Origin: Ligustrum vulgare | Taxonomy: Eukaryota; Streptophyta; Magnoliopsida; Lamiales; Oleaceae | Reading direction: 5' to 3' | DNA length: 64,000 nucleotides | NCBI GenBank assembly: GCA_963555705.1 | Contig: OY743170.1 | Span: forward strand, 33,493,362 to 33,557,361 | Part shown: positions 35,992 to 49,185 of the stretch, piece after piece | How the letters are laid out: each line of letters starts with the position of its first letter | Numbering within the stretch: position 1 is the first letter of the stretch | Position numbers and translations under genes: made by a program | Notes under the pieces: model-generated | Seen by the model: only the letters and a program-made list of their open reading frames with translations | The model's database searches: none | What the model was told of the DNA's origin: nothing

Positions 35992-37835
35992 TCTATATCT
36001 ACACATATATAATAATAGCATAACCGTCACTATTTTACGCACATAGTTTTCCATCCATTTTCACGTGTCATTTTAGGAAATTTCTTAATTTTATCAATTT
36101 ATTTAATACATGAATTAGGAGAATTCAATTAATGCATGTAGTAAATAATTTATGAATTTGTAAAAAAGAAAATATTCATAAAAAGTCAAACTATAGATTA
36201 TTTTTATTCTTTTCATAATTATTGCATTATTTTGAAGTCGAAAAATATACAAATATGAGTGTCAAATTCAAGATCTCAACGAGAAGTTTAATACTCCATC
36301 TGTTCCAATTATATAGGATTGTTTGACTTTTCACATAAATTAAGAAAACATATTTAATGTCATTGAAAAAGTAATTTTTGTAAATAAAATTTCTAACTTA
36401 CCCTTATTTAATATCAAAACTATTATATTGGAGTCATAAATAGATGTACATTGGTAAATAAACAAAACAAATACTTCTCAAAAAAGAAACAAGTCTATAT
36501 AATTGGGACAAACGAAAAAGAAAAGGAAGCCTATATAATTGGGACGAGGGAGTACAAGCTAACAAACGAGAGCAAACTCTAAACATGTCATTTGTAAAAT
36601 CATCTTAAATACTAAAGGTAAAAGTTTTTCTTATATTTTTTTACTTTTTCCAATATCCAATCTTTTTAATTTATCTTATTTAAGTCCTAAAATGATGCCT
36701 ATCATTTCTTACCTAAATTCAATTTGACCTAAATGATTAATTTTGAATCTTTTTCTTATCAAATTGAAATAAATAATTGATATTCGGTCTTTCTAAATAA
36801 ATTTAATTAAATCATTTAATTTTTTACAACTTTATGTTCCGATAAATTTATTGGTTTCAATTTGTAAAATAAAAGGCGTTAGCAAAATCATTATATCTAA
36901 AAATAGAATATACTCTACAGGTTTATTTAAGCAAAATCATTATATCTAAAAATAGAATATAGTCACAGGTTTATTTAACATGCATAAAAATAGTATGTGT
37001 AATTGTGAAAAATGAGTTTGAAAGAATGCGTGGTTGAGAATGAACATTGAAAAAAATTATTTTTGAAGAATTAGTTTTATACGAATAAGCGATAAAGTCT
37101 TATATCATGTGAGTTAAGCCTCCATTTTAAGATTTAATGTATAGGTGATATTTTTATTTTTATTTTGTATATAAAATTAATTATATTTGTAATATTTATT
37201 CAATAAATTTAATTAAAATTTGTGTTTCATATTATTTATTTGTTACATTCATTTAAATATAAGACTACATATTAATTTGTCATGTTTAAGTTTAACAAAT
37301 TGAAGCATTTAATTTTGAGCATTTTTTGTTTTAAAATGTTTGGTAATTTTTTATCGTAATGTATTTGCTTTTTTTACATGTAATGTAATTGAATATTTGT
37401 TGAATATATTTAAATATCAATTATTGCATTACGATAGTTAGTATAAATTCTTATAGTACTATTCGGGGAATCGATGAATTAATTCCGTAAATGTCTATTA
37501 ACCTTTTTATTTCATTTTACGAGTTGAAAATTTTAATATTTCAACTTTTAGAAATCAAATAATCGTAAGCTCGACTTTAGTCATCAAATCAAAATTATAA
37601 AATATAAAATAAGTCACATGTCGATATCTTATTTAGTCTAAATAGACTAAGAAAACTAGATAATGAATAATTAGTTGTTAAAAGAAATATGTATGTTTTA
37701 ATTTTATGTTTTATTTTTTTGGGTATTTTTTATTATATATGAATGCACAATTTATGTCGAACATTATATTTTTACAACATATTCAATAAATATTTGTCAA
37801 TTATATCTTCCGTACAACATTAGTGCGATTACTAG
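35992..37835 (+). mobile_element. Candidate non-autonomous Helitron, copy 1 (carries a MITE)
   Basis: Begins TCTATATCTACACATATA after an A and ends GTGCGATTACTAG before a T, the A|TC...CTAG|T pattern of Helitrons. The second copy (37850-39200) matches it throughout apart from the MITE. No Rep/helicase is encoded. The 3' hairpin is decayed here but intact in copy 2. Confidence 0.5.
36294..36552. mobile_element. Stowaway-like (Tc1/mariner) MITE, 259 bp, TA target duplication
   Basis: Inverted ends CTCCATCTGTTCCAATTAT and ATAATTGGGACGAGGGAG, flanked by TA on each side. The paralogous stretch at 38101-38125 reads GAAGTTTAATACAAG with a single TA and no insert: a direct related empty site. Non-coding. 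Confidence 0.85.
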
Positions 37836-37849
37836 TTATTGTTATCATA

Positions 37850-39200
37850 GGATAACCGTCACCATTTTACGCACACATGTTCCCGCCAATTTTAACTTGT
37901 CATTTTAGGAAATTTCTTAATTTTAATACATCAATAGGAGAGTTCAATTAATGTATATAATAAATGATTTATGAATTTTTTAAAAAAAGAAAATATCTAT
38001 AAAAAGTCAAACTTTAAATTATTTTTATTCTTTTGATAATTATTGTATTATTTTAAAATCAAAAAAAATTGAAATATGAGTGTCAAATCCAAGATCTCAA
38101 CGAGAAGTTTAATACAAGTTAACAAATGAGAGCAAACTCTAAACATATAATTTGTAAAACTGTCTTAAATCATTTAAGTCCTAAAATGATAACTATCATT
38201 TATTACTTAAATTCAATTTGACCTAAATGATTAATTTCGAATATTTTTCTTATCAAATTGAAAGAAATAATATCCAATCTTTCTAAATAAATTCAATTAA
38301 ATCTTTTAATTTTATACAACTTTAGGTTCCGATAAACTCATTTGTTCAATTTATAATTTGTGCATGTTAAAAATGAGTTTTAAAGAAAGTGTGGTTGAGA
38401 ATGAATATTGAGAAATTATTTTTGAAGCATCACCATTTATAAATTGAGATGTATAGATGATTTTTTTTTTTTTTTTTGTGTATATAAAGTGAATTATATT
38501 TGTAATATTAATTCAATAAAATTTAATTAAAATTTGTATTTCATATTATCTATTTGTTACATTCATTTAAATATAGAATTACATATAAGTTTTTCACGTT
38601 TAAGTTTAACAAATTACAACATTTAATTTAAGTGTGAGCAATTTTTTATTTTTTAAAATGTTTGATAAATTTTGATCGTAATGTATTTGCTTTTTACATG
38701 TAATGAAATGAAATATTTTTTTAATACGTTTAAATATCAATTATTGCATTAAGATAGTTAGTACAAATTCTTATAGCGCTATTCGGGAAGCTGATAAATT
38801 AATTTCGTAAATGTCTATTAGCCTTTTGATTTTATTTTACGATTTGAAAATTGTAAAAATTTCAACTTTTGATTTCATTTTACAATTTGAAAATTGTAAA
38901 AATTTCAACTTTTATAAATTAAATAACCATAAGCTCGACTTCAATCATCAAATCAAAATTGTAAAGTATAAAATAAGTCACATGTCCATATCTTACTTCG
39001 CTTAAATAGACTAAGAAAACTAGAAAAAAACAATTAGCTGTTAAAAAAAATATGTAAGTCTCAATTTTATGCTTTACTTTTCTGAGTACTTTTCATTACA
39101 TATGAATGCACAATTTATATCGGGCATTGTATTTTTACAACTTATTCAATAAATAATTATCAATTATATCTTTCGTGCATTGCACGGGTGCGATTACTAG
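37850..39200 (+). mobile_element. Candidate non-autonomous Helitron, copy 2
   Basis: Paralogue of 36019-37835. The 3' end has a perfect short hairpin CGTGC-ATT-GCACG about 11 bases before the terminal CTAG, then T, as in plant Helitrons. Its own 5' TC end is not clear. An internal 50-bp duplication lies at 38820-38910 (CAATTTGAAAATTGTAAAAA). Confidence 0.55.
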
Positions 39201-40885
39201 TATGAATAATGATGTTACACAATGGATAAAAAAATTATGAAAAACCAAATTTTAAACATAAACTAAACATTTCAATTGAAGAAATAAGGAGAGTTCTGAG
39301 ATTTGAAACCATGTTTGTGCAGTGGGTTAGAGTTGAATGATGATTGTATCGTGAAATGGGAAGTTGAACTAGAATCTTGTGAGATCTCTTTTGTTAGTAT
39401 GTTGTTTGTACGAGATGTTACCTCCAACATTATTCAGGATGGTAATAGATGTATAACAAACAATTAATGTTATAAATACTGAAACCAGTAGTACTATATT
39501 AGAAATGATGAGGTGGAAATGGTGGTGGAAACAAGATGATAAAATGTACAGTAATATAATTTTACAAAATTTATTGTAAAAAATTTAATTAAAAACATTA
39601 AGATAAGGATTAAAAAAATGATTTAAAAGTAAATATTGTTCAAATTCAAAAGTTAATCTGGACTTTGTATATTGTTCCTGAATGTATCAAATTGGAATCT
39701 TTCAACAGGTGCAGTAACGAATTGTGAAAGAAAAGTAATGAGATTGAACGGGTGCGATTACTAGTATGAATAATGATGTTACACAATGGATAAAAAAATT
39801 ATACAAAATCAAATTTTAAAAATAAACTAAATATTTCAATTGAAGAAATAAGGAGAGTTCTGAGATTTGAAAACACAAATCATGTTTGTGCGGTGGGTTA
39901 GAGTTGAAATGACGATTGTATCGTGAAATGGGAAATTGAACTAAAATCTTGTGAGATCTCTTTTGTTAGTATATTGTTTGTACGAGATGTTAGTACCTAA
40001 TTCAGGATGGTAATAGATGTATAACAAACAAAAATGTTATAAATACTGAAACCAGTAGTACCATATTACAAATGATGAGGTGGAAATGGGGGTGGAAACA
40101 AGATGATAAAATGTACGGTAATATAATTTTACAAAATTTATTGTAAAAAATTTAATTAAAAATATTAAGATAAGGATTAAAAAAAATGATTTAAAAGTAA
40201 ATATTGTTCAAATTCAAAAGTTAATCTGGACTTTGTATATTGTTCCTGAATGTATCAAATTGGAATCTTTCAACAGGTGCAGTAACGAATTGTGAAAGAA
40301 AAGTAATGAGATTGAACAGGTGCGATTACTAGTATGAATAATGATGTTACACAATGGATAAAAAAATTATACAAAACCAAATTTTAAAAATAAACTAAAT
40401 ATTTCAATTGAAGAAATAAGGAGAGTTCTGAGATTTGAAAACACAAATCATGTTTGTGCGGTGGGTTAGAGTTGAAATGACGATTGTATCGTGAAATGGG
40501 AAATTGAACTAAAATCTTGTGAGATCTCTTTTGTTAGTATATTGTTTGTACGAGATGTTAGTACCTAATTCAGGATGGTAATAGATGTATAACAAACAAA
40601 AATGTTATAAATACTGAAACCAGTAGTACCATATTACAAATGATGAGGTGGAAATGGGGGTGGAAACAAGATGATAAAATGTACGGTAATATAATTTTAC
40701 AAAATTTATTGTAAAAAATTTAATTAAAAATATTAAGATAAGGATTAAAAAAAATGATTTAAAAGTAAATATTGTTCAAATTCAAATGTTAATCTGGATT
40801 TTGGATATTGTTCCTGAATGTATCACATTGGAATCTTTCAACAGATGTAGTAATGAATTGTGAAAGAAAAGTCATGAGATCGACC
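39201..40885 (+). repeat. Three tandem ~565-bp repeats with Helitron-like junctions
   Basis: Units start at 39201, 39765 and 40333, each opening TATGAATAATGATGTTACAC. Units 1 and 2 end GGTGCGATTACTAG; the third ends without it near 40885. Units 2 and 3 are nearly identical; unit 1 is more diverged. No ORF. Confidence 0.85.
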
Positions 40886-41383
40886 TTAAATTAATTTGTA
40901 ACACTTCGTTAAACAGATTCATATATGCTAACTCAGCTCATATTTTCTGCCAATGTTTTTTGTTACATTTTTGCAGAATATAATTGTTTTTTTTTTTTCT
41001 TATTATAAATAGCTATAAACTAATTATTTTCAAACAAATTTGAAGTGTGGAGTGTGGACCCCTGTTATTTCTAACAGTGTTAAATGTAAACACGATAAAC
41101 AAAGTTAGCTGAACAAAAATGTGACTAAATCTCTTGGTGCTAGAAGTGGAATTTCGTGGATAGAGTTATATGACGAGATTTATTGTCTATGGCACAACCT
41201 CGAGCCAGTTGTATCTATAGAGATACGCACAATGCTATCAAAAATTGGAAACAAAACTATGCATGCCCACTCACGGCTGTGGTTAGTTAGCATCTAATAT
41301 TGTCACTTTTCACTCTTCTGAAAGTTCTGAACTGAAGCCTAATTTATTTTTTATGTCCCAGAGAGTTGAACAAAGATGTTATC
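40886..41383. other. 3' flank of the nucleotidyltransferase gene
   Basis: No coding sequence. On the minus strand AATAAATTAG about 45 bases after the stop codon and CAATAAATC about 195 bases after it are candidate poly(A) signals. Confidence 0.45.
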
Positions 41384-43969
41384 TCACCTTTCTTTTTTGG
41401 GCGCTGCTCTTGAATCCTGTGCTTCCTGTGAGAATCCCAAAGAAAGAGAGGGGTCTTCTGCCAGGTCCCCAAAAGTTCCAAATTGAATTTTATATGAACT
41501 TGAGAAAACATTTGCATGATTATCATCACCAACAGAACGAGGAGATAGGGAGCGTGCTTGAGATCTTCTTCCTCGGATTCTGCTTTGTGCGCGCATGACT
41601 TCACGAGTGGAAGCATTTGATCCACGTGAAGTGGGAGTTAACTCATTCCTACGATTCTGCAAGGCATCAATAGCACCTTAAGAACATGGATTGTGGAGTA
41701 CTGAATGGTATTAAATTAGAAAAAGAAGATAAAATCTCATCCATCATAATGTCAACTTCCATTACCGACCAATAATTTCCATTGAGTATAGATCGCAGCT
41801 AATTTATGAAACATAAACCAAATGACGAAAGAGCACAAGACATTCCAAGTTAATAGAGATAGTGTACTGTGTACCATATCAAGGAAGCCAGTGTTTCTTC
41901 GAGGACTTTGTATCATCCCTTCAGAACCAAAAGTGGAAGCAGGTAAGGTTAAATCAGCAGCAGGATCGGACAATGGCGTAGATAAAGCGAACTCCTGACA
42001 TTGCTGAGCATATTGCAAACACTTAATGTGACTGTCATAATCCCCAGTGAGCTCCGCCAGTGCAAAATCTCCATGCCTCCATCCAAGAATATTTCTGAAG
42101 AATCCACTGACCTCATCAGCAACTTTATCTCTTGGTCGCGAAAGAACTTGACCAAGCTTCTTGGCCCCATATTTGAAAGCACTACGTATTCGATAGAAGT
42201 TACCTATATGAATGAAGTGAAGGACATTAGCTTAAATGAAAGAATATGAGCACTTCCCTATATAAAAGAATCAAAACTTGTTCCATTATAACAGATCTGA
42301 ATATTGCTGAAACTATGAATAATGGCAATAGCTTGTGATACCTGCAGTGTTCTATGGTTCCTTGATTGCATGACATTTGACATGCTATAATAGCTAGAGA
42401 CTTGACAATGTATTAATTAAATGAAGGAATATCCTAGAATTTACTCCTAGCTAAAAGAAGAGATAGTAGAAGTGTATTTTCAGTAAGAATGAACTTCACT
42501 TCGAAAATTTCAGCTTTCACAAGGGCAAATAAGGAGTTACCATGAACAAAATTAACATTATATGCTACCATATGAAAGAGAGGTTGTCAAGGTGCTTGAC
42601 TTTGACAACTCCTATTTTTAAAAAGAAGTTTTTTCAAGTTTAATATTCAAACGTATAGGGCAAACTGTGAACTATTAGTAAAAATTTCTGCAGAGTTCAC
42701 ACTTATCAACTCGAGAACGAAAAGTAGGAAGGTTGACACTATCTGAACAGGACTATGATTCGAGCCAAAGCACCCAATAGAAGCCTAAAGGAAAAAATGA
42801 TTTGTACATATGTATTTGTCCAGATTGGATTACCTATGTGTGTTGGCAATTTTATGGTTGTTGATTTTTAAGGTGATGTGATGGGTAAAATGATAGATTT
42901 TTGCCATGTGTACTATCTGGACACCAAGCGGTAAAGTGCTATGTACAAATAGCACGGTTCGAAGCCTAAATACCCTGTCAAGGTTGGACTTATCATCCAG
43001 AAGACAGGAAAAAGTTTTCCTCAAAGTACCTCCATTTATTGCTCGAATTAACATTTTTTTGATTCATTGATAAAACTGAAATGACATAAAACTAATAACC
43101 ATCTATCTATTTCTCATAGGACCTCCCTGAAAACTAAAAAATGTGGGACAGGTTATTTCTGCCAAATAATGCACATCACCAATGCATGAAAAATCTTTAC
43201 AAAATTGAAAAACACCTCTGTTAACACTGTGCCCAAGGTTATTGTTTTCCTTCAATGGGTCAATTATATTAAGATGCTTTATCGGAAATGCTTTTGGTTT
43301 TGTCTCAAGGCTCTGAGATGAATTTGAGAACAATTCTTTACAGTTTTTCAAAAACTCTTCACTAAGCATACGATTCTTCTGTCCACTTTCTGGCATCTCA
43401 GCTGCAAAGAAATCAGGAAAGTGAAGGCTATAATTAATTGAAAAAATAATAACATAACAGAGACTCATAGAGAGAACAGAAGAAAAGAAAACATTAAAAA
43501 CAAGTGGAAGGGGGAATGAGATTGTGTCACTGTCAAAGAAAGACACACAGACAACAAAATGATGATGAAATCAAATTAACTATAGGCATTGCTTACCAAC
43601 TATATCAGGAAGTGATGATATACAGACAGGCCCTTGCAAACTGATGCAATAAGTGTCCCAATCAAATTGGCCAAAGTATGTCAAAAATCCATAGAGTACC
43701 TACAAACATGCAAAGGATATAATGAATTGACTTAGTGCATGCAATTCTATATAGTTGTGTGTCAATTTTCCATGGTCAAATCATGCAAACTGTTGAATCA
43801 CTTCTTCTAAAAGTTTAAGCTATCCAAGAGGAGGGACTTCAACATGCGCCAGTCGGATTCATTTTGCTATTGAAGGCTAATATGAACAATTTCCATAAAG
43901 GGTGATTTTGAAATTTGGACCCACCACCTTTATCTACTTTGATACGATGTAGAACCACCACCACCCTCC

Positions 43970-44025
<56 letters not shown>

Positions 44026-47000
44026 TTAAGCTATTAAACAGGGGTAAAGTTATTTATTTGCATTTTCTGCCCAACACAAAAATTACAATAAAGTAAAGTC
44101 ATGCATGCAATTGTACAAAATTCAGATTCAATATTGCATATCATAGGTAGTTTACCTCTAAAGGGCTATTTAAGGATGAATGGAACAGATGGAATATATA
44201 GAGTACGAGAGTTTCCAATGCATATGTAGAAATTAAACCATGGTCTGCTCCAAGAATACGGCTCTCGTAGTAACACCAAGCTTTTAACAGAATAATGCTA
44301 TGTTTGAAGAGATGATTTTTCCCAACGAGGCAATCGACCTGCATTTAGAAACGAATTCTAGCATTCTGTAAGTGAAGGAAAGCAAGACATGCAACTTTAA
44401 AAAAGTAATAATAATAAAAATCATAAAATAACTTGAAAAATCTTAAGGAGTGCAAAAGTGTTTTAAAATATTGGGCTACTTAGGTTGAATTACTGATAAC
44501 TTAAATGCATGCATTTAGTTTTCCTATAACCTTTTATCAATCATTCACTCTGTCATGTCAAATCTTCATTTGAAAATATTAAAGCAGGAGAAAATTCGTA
44601 AGCAAAATATATATTCAGGGTAATAGATTGCCAAGGTATCAATTCCAATATAACCAGCCAAATTATGAAGTTCAAAAGGGACTCCACATTCCTCGCTACC
44701 ATAAGTTTGGAAGGGTGATCATTGAGTAATGAATTTCAAGAAAAAAGAAATAATAAATAAAGTGATGAACTTTTTCATTGTTGAAGGAGCCGCATACCAA
44801 AGGATAAGAGCCAAAATTTGTTTGCCTAAGTATTGCTGGTTCAGCTGTGTCAGCTTATTTTAGCTTTTTGGAGCAAATATATGATAATATAAAGTGAAAA
44901 CAAAGGAAACAAAAGAAAGTCTCATAAAAGGCATCCAAGCCCCTCATGGAATAAATTTTTACATATTCTTTTATATATTTTAAACTAATAGGACACATTA
45001 ATTTCTACCTGCTCAAGGAAACAAAGTGCATGAAGTCCACCGAACTGGTTGAAGGATATATCTATTGAGATACCCTCGATAAAGCATTTCACAATTTCAA
45101 CCTGTCATTAAAAAGCACTGATAATATCAGTTCAGAACCTCACAAAACTGTCACCAATGTCTATAATGCATCTAAGACCACATAATCTTTAACTAAGCCA
45201 AATTGATAATAATCAAGGGATGCAGCAGTTTCTTACTAGCAGCTTGAAACGTGCAATGTTGTGACATTCCCCACACAGATTAAGGATAAGTTACAGAATC
45301 TTTAAGATTTCAACTATTCTGTCAATCGAGAGTAGTAGAGATGGAACACTTCAGCTTTGTGCAATAAACGCATCAAAAATAAGAAAACTGAAGAAAAATA
45401 AGTTGAAGTGTGCAGTTGAATCCTATGTAACCATACGAAGCAACAACATCATAGACATAAAGTTCTAACTCTTTTTTTTTTTTTTTTGGGTAACGGTTGA
45501 TGATTTCAAATTGAAGATGACAAAAGCTGCTAAATGAAGCATCTTCAGCAAGGCAAAAAGGTGCATAATACAGAAAACCAAAATGTGACTTAAATAATCA
45601 AAAGGAATATATAATTCAGCTGTTGAAAGAAACCAAGACACTAGTAGGATGACAGTAATATATATGTTTGGCACATGATTTAATATCTGAATCAAGAGTA
45701 CCTCAGCATCGATTAATTCAGTATCCTTAACTTCATACTCAGCATTTTCACTTTGCTCTTCCCTCCTTAGAAGAGCAAGAACTTCATGGGCCAAAGATCC
45801 CTCAATGTTAGGACTTCGAAAGGTGGTCAAGTCAATATCTCCATGAGGTAAGTACGTCTTGAGTGGCACTGACCCATAGGGGAATACCTATGACACGTGA
45901 ATGCCAAAGTTAGCAATACTAAGCCATAAAACACTTCAATAAGTACAAGCAGGGATGAAATTACATGTATTAGCATAACCATCAAGATTCTTGCGAGCCC
46001 CAATATTTTTGCAAACATTCAAAATCAGAACCAACATATTGGTTAGCATGAATATATCAACAAAAGTCCTTTTTGGAACTATATAAGGTGATTCAAAATA
46101 ATATATGTGAACCTTATCTTATTTTATTTAGTGGAAAGTACTCCCAATATCGGCAGAATCTTATCTAACTCATACGGAAACCAAAATGATTTTAACGTGG
46201 AAATATGAAAAATAAATGTAACAATATACTAAAAATATTTAAAATAAATGTAATTAAAAGAAGAAAAATACTCTCAAGCCCAATGTTTTCAAAACCACAA
46301 GCACATGCCTTAAGGGGGAATCTCATGCAAGGCATTCATTAGGAGTCTCAACACATATATGCTAATGTGGACGGCACATTGCGCTCCTTCAACTTTCCCT
46401 CGCCCTTTAATGATTGTGTTTACATGTCTTGACCTAGTCATTTTCATACTCCAAAATGTTACGTGCACAAAAGTGGAAAACGTGGATTAAGCTGAAGTGG
46501 GTATAACGTGGATGGAGTCTAGATAATTTAGTTTGTTTGTGACTTGTTTTAGGGGATAAGTATGTTACTTATTTCTTATTATTTTCCCATTATATAGGCT
46601 AATGCAGTTAGTGGTGTATCACATTGAAGGCTATAAATGCCAACATATGGAATGAATTTATGCAGATTATTAATGAAAAAAGCAAACATCCATCTTTTTT
46701 CCTCTAATTCTTCTATTTCCAGAATCGAAACAGATTCATCTCCATTTTCTCTTCTTCTACAAAATTCCCCCGTATCAATTGGTATCAGAGCTGGTACGAG
46801 ACTATGGACATTCACGCCGATATAGATGTTGAATTTCGATTCGAAGTTTACACAATCTTAGGACGACATGATTCTAATCTTGAACAGATTCATGCTACCC
46901 TACAAACAGTACTAGCCAAGCTCACATCTCTTCGTATCTCACAAGCCTCACCCGTTATTAATGTCAAGACCAATCTCATCATACCCGATGAAAAATGCAA

Positions 47001-48288
47001 TGAATTTGATGATTGTAGTACTTATGATGATCCTCCAATTTTTGACAAGGAAACCGTGAATACTTATCATGGTCCTCCTATCTTTGACAAGAAACCCGAG
47101 ATCATAATTTTTAGCAAGTGTCCCCAAAAATTTGAGACACTAACTAAAATTCAATAGTCAATCGAGACTCCATTACATGGAATTGTTATCTACAAGCCAA
47201 TCTGGAACAACATTTTATCAATGTCTCATGCTTCAAATGAATTTTTTGTAGGAGATGAAGCAAATTTCAAAGTTGATGTGCTAAATTTTTGTGGTACTCT
47301 CTTGACCAAACTAATTCAGAATTAGCTTGGTATAACGAGACTATGAAAGAAAATTATCATGTTATCACGTTATCAAAATTACTTTGAGCGTGGTAAAATA
47401 TTCTTGCGGACAAGAATCTTTAAGGGGTGAGGAATGTTACGTGCACAAAAGTGGAAAACGTGGATTAAGCTGAAGTGGGCATAATGTGGATGGAGTCTAG
47501 ATAATTTAGTTTGTTTGTGACTTGTTTTAGTGGATAAGTACATTACTTATTTCTTATTATTTTCCATTATATAGGCTAATGCAGTTAGTGGTGTATCACA
47601 TTGAAGGCTATAAATTCCCTCAACGGATGGAATGAATTTATGCAGATTATTAATGAAAAAAGCAAACATCCATCTTCTTTCCTCTAATTCTTCTATTTCC
47701 AGAATCGAAACAGATTCATCTCCATTTTCTCTTCTTCTACAAAATTCCCCCGTATCACAGATTCACAAAACATTTTAACGGTTTCTTGAATTCTTTTAAA
47801 TGTAGTCAAACATAAAGAATGAAAACAGCATTCATACAAGCCCTAGCCTTCTATTATCTGCAGTCGGGAACAAATAATCAGAGACCTGCAACATGTGAAT
47901 CTACTATTCTCTGTCTAAAAAGGGCCTAATTAATAGAACGTAGTACAATCAATGATGCATGATAATACAACACCTCAAAAACAATGTAATTTCTCAAGAA
48001 CATATACCAACTTAGAAGAACTATATTCACCTTACTATCAAGGATTCTGTTGAAGAGTCTACGAACGTAATCAATGACTTCTTTCCGCTTCTTCTCGGAA
48101 TCGAGTGTTGGATGTACACAATTCACCACTTTCTGAACAGCTACCTCTGCCACGGCCCAACACTCCGTATTTATCGCCACCGGATCATGGGGAAGGTTCC
48201 GGGAAAAACTATATCCAGAAACCATGCTACCGTCCTCCGCCAAATCGCCGACATTTTGATCCACCGCCTCAGAATCACTCGTACTCAT
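41384..48288 (-). CDS. PAP/OAS1-fold nucleotidyltransferase-like protein (eight exons, ~545 aa)
   Basis: Exons read by splice sites and frame: 48031-48288, 45702-45887, 45009-45101, 44156-44338, 43597-43699, 43216-43401, 41868-42203 and 41384-41676 (1638 bp, in phase). Exon 2 carries the polymerase-beta-type nucleotidyltransferase motif GSVPLKTYLPHGDIDLT, with Asp103 and Asp105 as likely metal ligands. Exons 3-6 give the PAP/OAS1 substrate-binding region (AWCYYESRILGADHGLISTYALE, FPIKHLNIIDPL). The C-terminus is basic and Ser/Arg-rich. Plant members of this family are uncharacterised; RNA nucleotidyl transfer is inferred from fold. The length fits the shorter plant members (500-600 residues). 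Exon 7 has two possible donors (41868 or 41875); only 41868 keeps frame. The last exon ends AAAG|GTGAGATAA, which could also be a donor, so the 3' end is the least certain part. Confidence 0.85.
43973..44023. repeat. (AG)n microsatellite in intron 4
   Basis: About 50 bp of uninterrupted AG. Confidence 0.95.
46457..47757 (+). mobile_element. TRIM-like short LTR element in intron 1 of the nucleotidyltransferase gene
   Basis: LTRs of 321 bp (46457-46777) and 323 bp (47435-47757) start TGTTACGTGCAC and end CCCCCGTATCA. The primer site TTGGTATCAGAGC is at 46778-46790 and a purine tract AAGGGGTGAGGAA at 47422-47434. The internal region is only 657 bp. It lies antisense to the host gene. No clear five-base target duplication is seen (left flank CAAAA, right CAGAT). 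Confidence 0.85.
46804..47157 (+). CDS. Short Gag-N-terminus-like ORF in the TRIM-like element
   Basis: 117 residues starting 14 bases after the primer site. The first half (LEQIHATLQTVLAKLTSLR) looks like the short coiled coil that opens plant retrotransposon Gag. The second half repeats PPIFDK twice. No zinc knuckle, protease or RT. It may be a remnant of a larger parent rather than a functional gene. Confidence 0.4.
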   Translation: MDIHADIDVEFRFEVYTILGRHDSNLEQIHATLQTVLAKLTSLRISQASPVINVKTNLIIPDEKCNEFDDCSTYDDPPIFDKETVNTYHGPPIFDKKPEIIIFSKCPQKFETLTKIQ

Positions 48289-48540
48289 ATTTTTTACTTA
48301 TCTATTATTATTCTTTGAGTAAAAGATCAAGCACCAAAATTAGAAGACCCGTGTATATGGAGTTCACTATTTTCTACACAACTCGATGGTTCCTTGATCT
48401 TAACAGAAATGGAGAAAATTCAAGAAACCAAAAGGAGGGTTTAAAATTTGGGAGTTATTACAATTTTGATGGTTGGGTTTTATTTATTATTATTTCTTTA
48501 AAACTCTCTTCCTTCTTTTACCCGCCTAACTAACAGAACA

Positions 48541-48605
48541 CAAACTGCACAGCGCACACCACCCTCTCTCTTACTCTCTCCCTCCCATCGCCCTCCATCC
48601 GAGGG
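48541..48605 (-). promoter_or_regulatory. GA-rich tract upstream of the nucleotidyltransferase gene
   Basis: On the minus strand GGGAGGGAGAGAGTAAGAGA and neighbours lie 250-310 bp upstream of the ATG. GA/CT tracts near plant start sites are common in broadly expressed genes. No clear TATA box. Confidence 0.35.
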
Positions 48606-48771
48606 TTATTTGAGGAATTAGTGGCTAGATCCTTCGATTCATTTTTCAAAGGGGTTTTTAGTTAAATAGGTTTGGTATGTAATAAGTTTAGTAAAATAGA
48701 TCCCTCAGTTGAAATGTCAAAATTATCCTTAATGAAAAGGACTGTTTAATTTGTAGGGTATATCCCCAAAC

Positions 48772-49182
48772 TTAGTCAGGTTGATTTAATTCAGTATTTC
48801 TGGTTATATTTATATTTTTTAATCTTTTAAGTTCTTCTAAAAATGTTCTATATTGTAATAATTTTTCAAATGTTTTAGGATGATCATTTTTATTTATATA
48901 TCCTAACATTATTCCTTCTGATACTTCTTCTTCTATATCTTCGTATTCTTCTATAATTTTATGAACCGTATTTATATTTTTTGCTGTTTCAACAGAATTA
49001 AATTCTATTCTATTTAGGATTGCATAGTCAATATCTTTGTATATTTCTTTTAGTTTAGTTTGTCCAACAGAATGTATATTTTTAGACTTTTCAACAATAG
49101 TCGATAAAAATGAAATTTCTTTATCATTTAAATATAGTTTATATTCACAGTTATTAGATGTTGATGTTTGTAAAGTATTCAT
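48772..49182 (-). CDS. Pararetrovirus-linked ORF e (136 aa, unknown)
   Basis: The last ORF of the viral block. Charged, helical, no known motif; ends about 10 bases before a TTTGGGGATATACCC stretch where viral sequence seems to stop. Starts three bases after the ORF d stop. Confidence 0.5.
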   Translation of the reverse strand: MNTLQTSTSNNCEYKLYLNDKEISFLSTIVEKSKNIHSVGQTKLKEIYKDIDYAILNRIEFNSVETAKNINTVHKIIEEYEDIEEEVSEGIMLGYINKNDHPKTFEKLLQYRTFLEELKRLKNINITRNTELNQPD

Positions 49183-49185
49183 AGA

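Noticed and set aside
41353..41598. Plus-strand 81-residue ORF in the last exon of the nucleotidyltransferase gene
   Set aside because: Antisense to the Arg/Ser-rich exon; no domain of its own.
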